Of a DNA stretch of 64,000 nucleotides, positions 61,202-64,000 are shown piece after piece. The stretch comes from SIG603 sp964370775. GTDB lineage: Bacteria; Bacillota; Clostridia; Oscillospirales; Acutalibacteraceae. The stretch lies in the NCBI GenBank assembly GCA_964370775.1, contig CAYJKT010000017.1:1-64000 (forward strand), in the 5' to 3' direction. The notes beneath the pieces are model-generated. The model saw only the letters and a list, made by a program, of their open reading frames with translations. It ran no database searches and was not told the DNA's origin. Position numbers and translations under genes: made by a program. Every line of letters begins with the position of its first letter. The first letter of the stretch is position 1.

Positions 61202-63247
61202 ATGCGAACTGTTGATCCAGGAATGGAAGTTATGCTTGAAACATTTATTCACGAGACCGAAACAATGTTAACCCAGTTAGACGAAATTTTGCTTGAGTCT
61301 GAAAAATCCGCTGTTTTGAGCGATGAAAATATAAACAATATATTTAGAATTACTCATACAATAAAAGGTTCAGCTGCAATGATGGATTTTGAAGGTATCT
61401 CTAAATTAGCTCATGCTATAGAAGACGTTTTCTATATATTAAGAGATAAGCCTGAAACTTTAGAACTTGTATTTGATACATTATTCGACTTAATTCTTAC
61501 ATCGTCAGATATATTAAAAGGCGAGATAGAAAAAATTCGCTCAGATGACGAGTACGAAGAAGAGAATTCATCAGAGTTAATTGATAAACTACACGATTGC
61601 GCTAAACGTATGAAAGGCGAAGCTGTAAGTGAATCTACTAGCTCTAGCGAAGCCCCAAAGGTAGCTACTAAAAAAGCAGATGGTGACATCACAACAATTA
61701 GAGTATTCTTTACAGATGATTGCCAAATGGAAAACATGCGTGCTTTCATGCTTTTAACTCAACTTCAACATGTTTGCGACAAACTAGAGTCTGAGCCTGC
61801 TAATCCTGAAAACGACTTAGGACTTTGCGAAGAAATCATAAAAAATGGATTTTTAATATTCTGCAAACCTGTAAATTCTATAGACGAAGTTACTAAAACT
61901 ATCGAAGGAGCCATGAACATTAAATCTTATGAAGTTTTAGAGGACGAAGAAGAGGAAGAAGTAGTAGAAGAAGCTACAAAACCTGTGCATGAGGAGAAAA
62001 AGCCCGAAGCTCCAAAGCCAAAACCAGTTGCTACTCCTACACCAGCTCCTGCGAGTACTGTAAAAGCACCAGCCGCTAAACAAAGCATGATTAGCGTTAA
62101 CCAGTTCAAACTAGACCAACTTATGGATTTAGTAGGTGAGCTTGTTACGGCTGAGTCTATGGTTATTAGAAACCCAGACTTAAAAGGATTGAAGCTAGAG
62201 AACTTCTCTAAGTCCATTAGAGAGCTTAAAAAGCTAACTGACGAACTTCAAGATATAGTCATGTCCATCCGAATGGTTCCACTTTTTGCAACATTCTTAA
62301 AAATGGAGCGTATTGTTCGTGACATGAGCAAAAAACTTGACAAAAAAGCAGAGCTTATCACTTATGGTGGCGAGACTGAGATTGACAAAACTGTTAATGA
62401 TGCTATCGTTGACCCATTCATGCACATGATTCGTAACTCTATGGACCATGCTATTGAGACATCAGAGGAAAGAATAGCTGCTGGTAAGCCTATGACTGGT
62501 TCTATTACATTATCTGCAAAAAATGTCGGTGGAGAAATTCACATTAAAATCGAAGATGACGGCAGAGGCTTGAACCCACAAAAATTATTAGAAAAAGCAA
62601 AACAAAACGGTCTTCTAACAAAACCCGAGGCAGAATACACTGACAAAGAGATTTATTCTCTAATTATGCTACCTGGTTTTTCTACTAAATCTCAAGTTAC
62701 TGAGTTCTCTGGTAGAGGCGTTGGTATGGACGTTGTAAGAAAAAACATTGAGCAAGTTGGTGGTACTATCTCTATTGACAGTACACCGGGTAAAGGCACT
62801 GTGTTTACAATGAAAATCCCTCTAACACTTGCAATTGTTGAGGGCATGAACTTTAAAGTTGGTGCAACTACATTTACTTTGCCAATTACATCTATTACCC
62901 AATCATTTAAAGTTGCTGATTCAAGCCAACTTATACATAATTCAGATGGTTCAGAGATGATTATGATACGTGGTAAGTGTTATCCAATTATTAGATTACA
63001 TCAATTATTTGGAATTGAAACAGACGTACAAGAGCTTGACCAAGGTATCTTAATTCAAGTAGAAAGTGTTAATTCACAAGCTTGTATCTTTGCAGATGAG
63101 CTACTTGGTGAGTATCAAGTTGTTGTTAAACCTTTCCCAGCGTTCTTTACACAATACTCTCTAAAAGAGAGAGGATTTTCTGGTTGTAGCATACTGGGCG
63201 ATGGTAGCATAAGTCTAATCTTAGACACAAATGCTATAATTAAATAA
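61202..63247 (+). CDS. cheA: Chemotaxis histidine kinase CheA
   Basis: The start is ATG 61202 with GAAGG upstream; an in-frame TTG at 61187 precedes this site. The 681-residue kinase has the Hpt domain with His52 (FRITHTIKGSAAM), a P2-like region (about 160-260), a Pro/Ala-rich linker, the dimerisation domain with SMISVNQFKLDQLMDLVGELV, the ATPase domain (HMIRNSMDHAIE, EDDGRGL, GFSTKSQVTEFSGRGVGMDVV) and a C-terminal CheW-like domain. It is followed by cheW and cheR. Confidence 0.96.
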   Translation: MRTVDPGMEVMLETFIHETETMLTQLDEILLESEKSAVLSDENINNIFRITHTIKGSAAMMDFEGISKLAHAIEDVFYILRDKPETLELVFDTLFDLILTSSDILKGEIEKIRSDDEYEEENSSELIDKLHDCAKRMKGEAVSESTSSSEAPKVATKKADGDITTIRVFFTDDCQMENMRAFMLLTQLQHVCDKLESEPANPENDLGLCEEIIKNGFLIFCKPVNSIDEVTKTIEGAMNIKSYEVLEDEEEEEVVEEATKPVHEEKKPEAPKPKPVATPTPAPASTVKAPAAKQSMISVNQFKLDQLMDLVGELVTAESMVIRNPDLKGLKLENFSKSIRELKKLTDELQDIVMSIRMVPLFATFLKMERIVRDMSKKLDKKAELITYGGETEIDKTVNDAIVDPFMHMIRNSMDHAIETSEERIAAGKPMTGSITLSAKNVGGEIHIKIEDDGRGLNPQKLLEKAKQNGLLTKPEAEYTDKEIYSLIMLPGFSTKSQVTEFSGRGVGMDVVRKNIEQVGGTISIDSTPGKGTVFTMKIPLTLAIVEGMNFKVGATTFTLPITSITQSFKVADSSQLIHNSDGSEMIMIRGKCYPIIRLHQLFGIETDVQELDQGILIQVESVNSQACIFADELLGEYQVVVKPFPAFFTQYSLKERGFSGCSILGDGSISLILDTNAIIK

Positions 63248-63262
63248 TGTGAGGTGATTAGA

Positions 63263-63751
63263 ATGAGCGAAGCTAATGCAAATACAAAAAAAGTAGAAGA
63301 AGAAGTTGAAGATAGACACTTATTATTTAATATTGATGATATGGTTTATGGTGCTTCATTGACATTGGTGTTAGATATTATTCAAGTTCAAAGAATTACT
63401 AGACTTCCATTTACACCTGATTACGTAAAAGGAATTATAAATCTTAGAGGTAAAGTTGTGCCTGTTGTTGATGCAAGGCTAAAACTAGGTTTGCCTGATG
63501 TTGAACCTACTGATCAAACGTGTATTATTGTTGTTAATATAGAAAACAACCATATTGGCTTGGTAGTAGACAGTGTAACAGAAGTTGTAGACATGAAAGA
63601 CGCTAAATTATCTACACCTCCAAACAATTCAAGCACAGGAAGTTCTAATAAATATTTGAACAGCATAACAGAGATAAACAATTACATTGTATTAAACCTA
63701 GATTTCACTAGATTTTTTTCAGACGATATTCAAATTACAAATATGATGTGA
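63263..63751 (+). CDS. cheW: Chemotaxis coupling protein CheW
   Basis: The start is ATG 63263 with GAGGTG upstream. The 162-residue protein is a single CheW domain (LLFNIDDMVYGASLTLVLDIIQV, TPDYVKGIINLRGKVVPVVDARLKLGL, GLVVDSVTEVVDM) linking receptors to CheA. It lies 15 bases after cheA. Confidence 0.95.
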   Translation: MSEANANTKKVEEEVEDRHLLFNIDDMVYGASLTLVLDIIQVQRITRLPFTPDYVKGIINLRGKVVPVVDARLKLGLPDVEPTDQTCIIVVNIENNHIGLVVDSVTEVVDMKDAKLSTPPNNSSTGSSNKYLNSITEINNYIVLNLDFTRFFSDDIQITNMM

Positions 63752-63761
63752 GGAGACAATG

Positions 63762-64000
63762 ATGGCGACACTTACAGATAATGAATTTGCTGAAATTGTT
63801 GACTTTGTTTATAAGAGATATGGAATTGATTTAAAAAAGAAAAAAATACTTGTGGAAAGCAGATTGTCGGCTATTTTAAGAGAGCTAAATGTGTCTAGCT
63901 TTTCACAGTATATAAGCATAATTAAAGACCCAAAAAACTCGGCTGAGTTGCAATCTTTTTTAAATGTAATAACAACAAACCATTCCTATTTTGCAAGAGA
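63762..64000 (+). CDS. cheR: Chemotaxis methyltransferase CheR, N-terminal part (truncated by the window)
   Basis: About 79 residues are visible from ATG 63762 (AGGAG six bases upstream; ATG 63759 is too close). MATLTDNEFAEIVDFVYKRYGIDL and VITTNHSYFARE fit the N-terminal helical domain of CheR. The SAM domain lies beyond the window. Confidence 0.88.
   Translation, partial: MATLTDNEFAEIVDFVYKRYGIDLKKKKILVESRLSAILRELNVSSFSQYISIIKDPKNSAELQSFLNVITTNHSYFAR

Noticed and set aside
1..64000. tRNA, rRNA or other classical RNA genes
   Set aside because: I looked for cloverleaf-like stretches and T-loop motifs in the gaps and found none.

Overview
The window is a low-GC, gene-dense chromosomal segment from a member of the Bacillota, most likely a gut-type clostridium (Oscillospiraceae/Ruminococcaceae-like). 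This is inferred from gene content and synteny (DUF177-rpmF, DUF512-der-plsY, a CD1247-type protein, type III glutamine synthetase with an ANTAR regulator, a Bce-type module, split transketolase), from the many AGGAGG ribosome-binding sites, and from TTGACA-N17-TATAAT promoters. No rRNA, tRNA, CRISPR array or prophage was seen. CheA/CheW/CheR at the right edge suggest a motile cell.

Layout. 1-3.3 kb: the 3' end of valS, a decayed serine recombinase, and a lipoprotein whose promoter lies between 16-bp inverted repeats. 3.4-7.8 kb: a lipoprotein, a two-component system and a YqhQ-like membrane protein. 7.8-9 kb: a RAYT (REP-associated transposase) with REP-like palindromes, and a GNAT acetyltransferase. 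9.1-11.5 kb: rsmE, a YmfI-like reductase that probably serves the EF-P encoded at 53.3 kb, and a TolB-like propeller. 11.6-16.1 kb: a complete Bce-type sensing and detoxification module. 16.2-25.9 kb: split transketolase, rlmH, walJ-like, murA, plsY, der, DUF512, rpmF and DUF177. 26-28.6 kb: the feoA-feoB iron operon with its small cysteine-rich partner.

28.7-30.9 kb holds the most unusual locus: a 49-residue peptide with a lasso-type leader, a strong promoter of its own, an intercistronic hairpin, and a lone asparagine-synthetase-like cyclase that lacks the glutaminase cysteine. No B1/B2 protein or exporter is nearby. 31-34 kb: a GNAT and a PAS-GGDEF-GAF-PAS protein. 34.3-44.2 kb: a zinc macrodomain, an FAD oxidoreductase, three sulfatases without signal peptides, a GH29 fucosidase and a MATE exporter. 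The set looks like intracellular breakdown of imported sulfated, fucosylated glycans.

44.2-52.5 kb is a nitrogen and glutamine region: an Amt-PII fusion, GlnN, an ANTAR antiterminator, purF, pyrG and a NUDIX hydrolase. The glnN and amt leaders both carry a hairpin with an AAAGGC hexaloop embedded in the 5' arm of a terminator, so the adjacent ANTAR protein probably controls both by antitermination. 52.5-55.8 kb: a CD1247-type protein, efp, an aminopeptidase P-like gene, a YqeG phosphatase and rpsU (58 aa). 55.9-64 kb: an EAL-HDOD protein, an FtsA-like ATPase with a long C-terminal extension, FlhB-tail-like and FliK-like proteins, then divergently cheA, cheW and the start of cheR.
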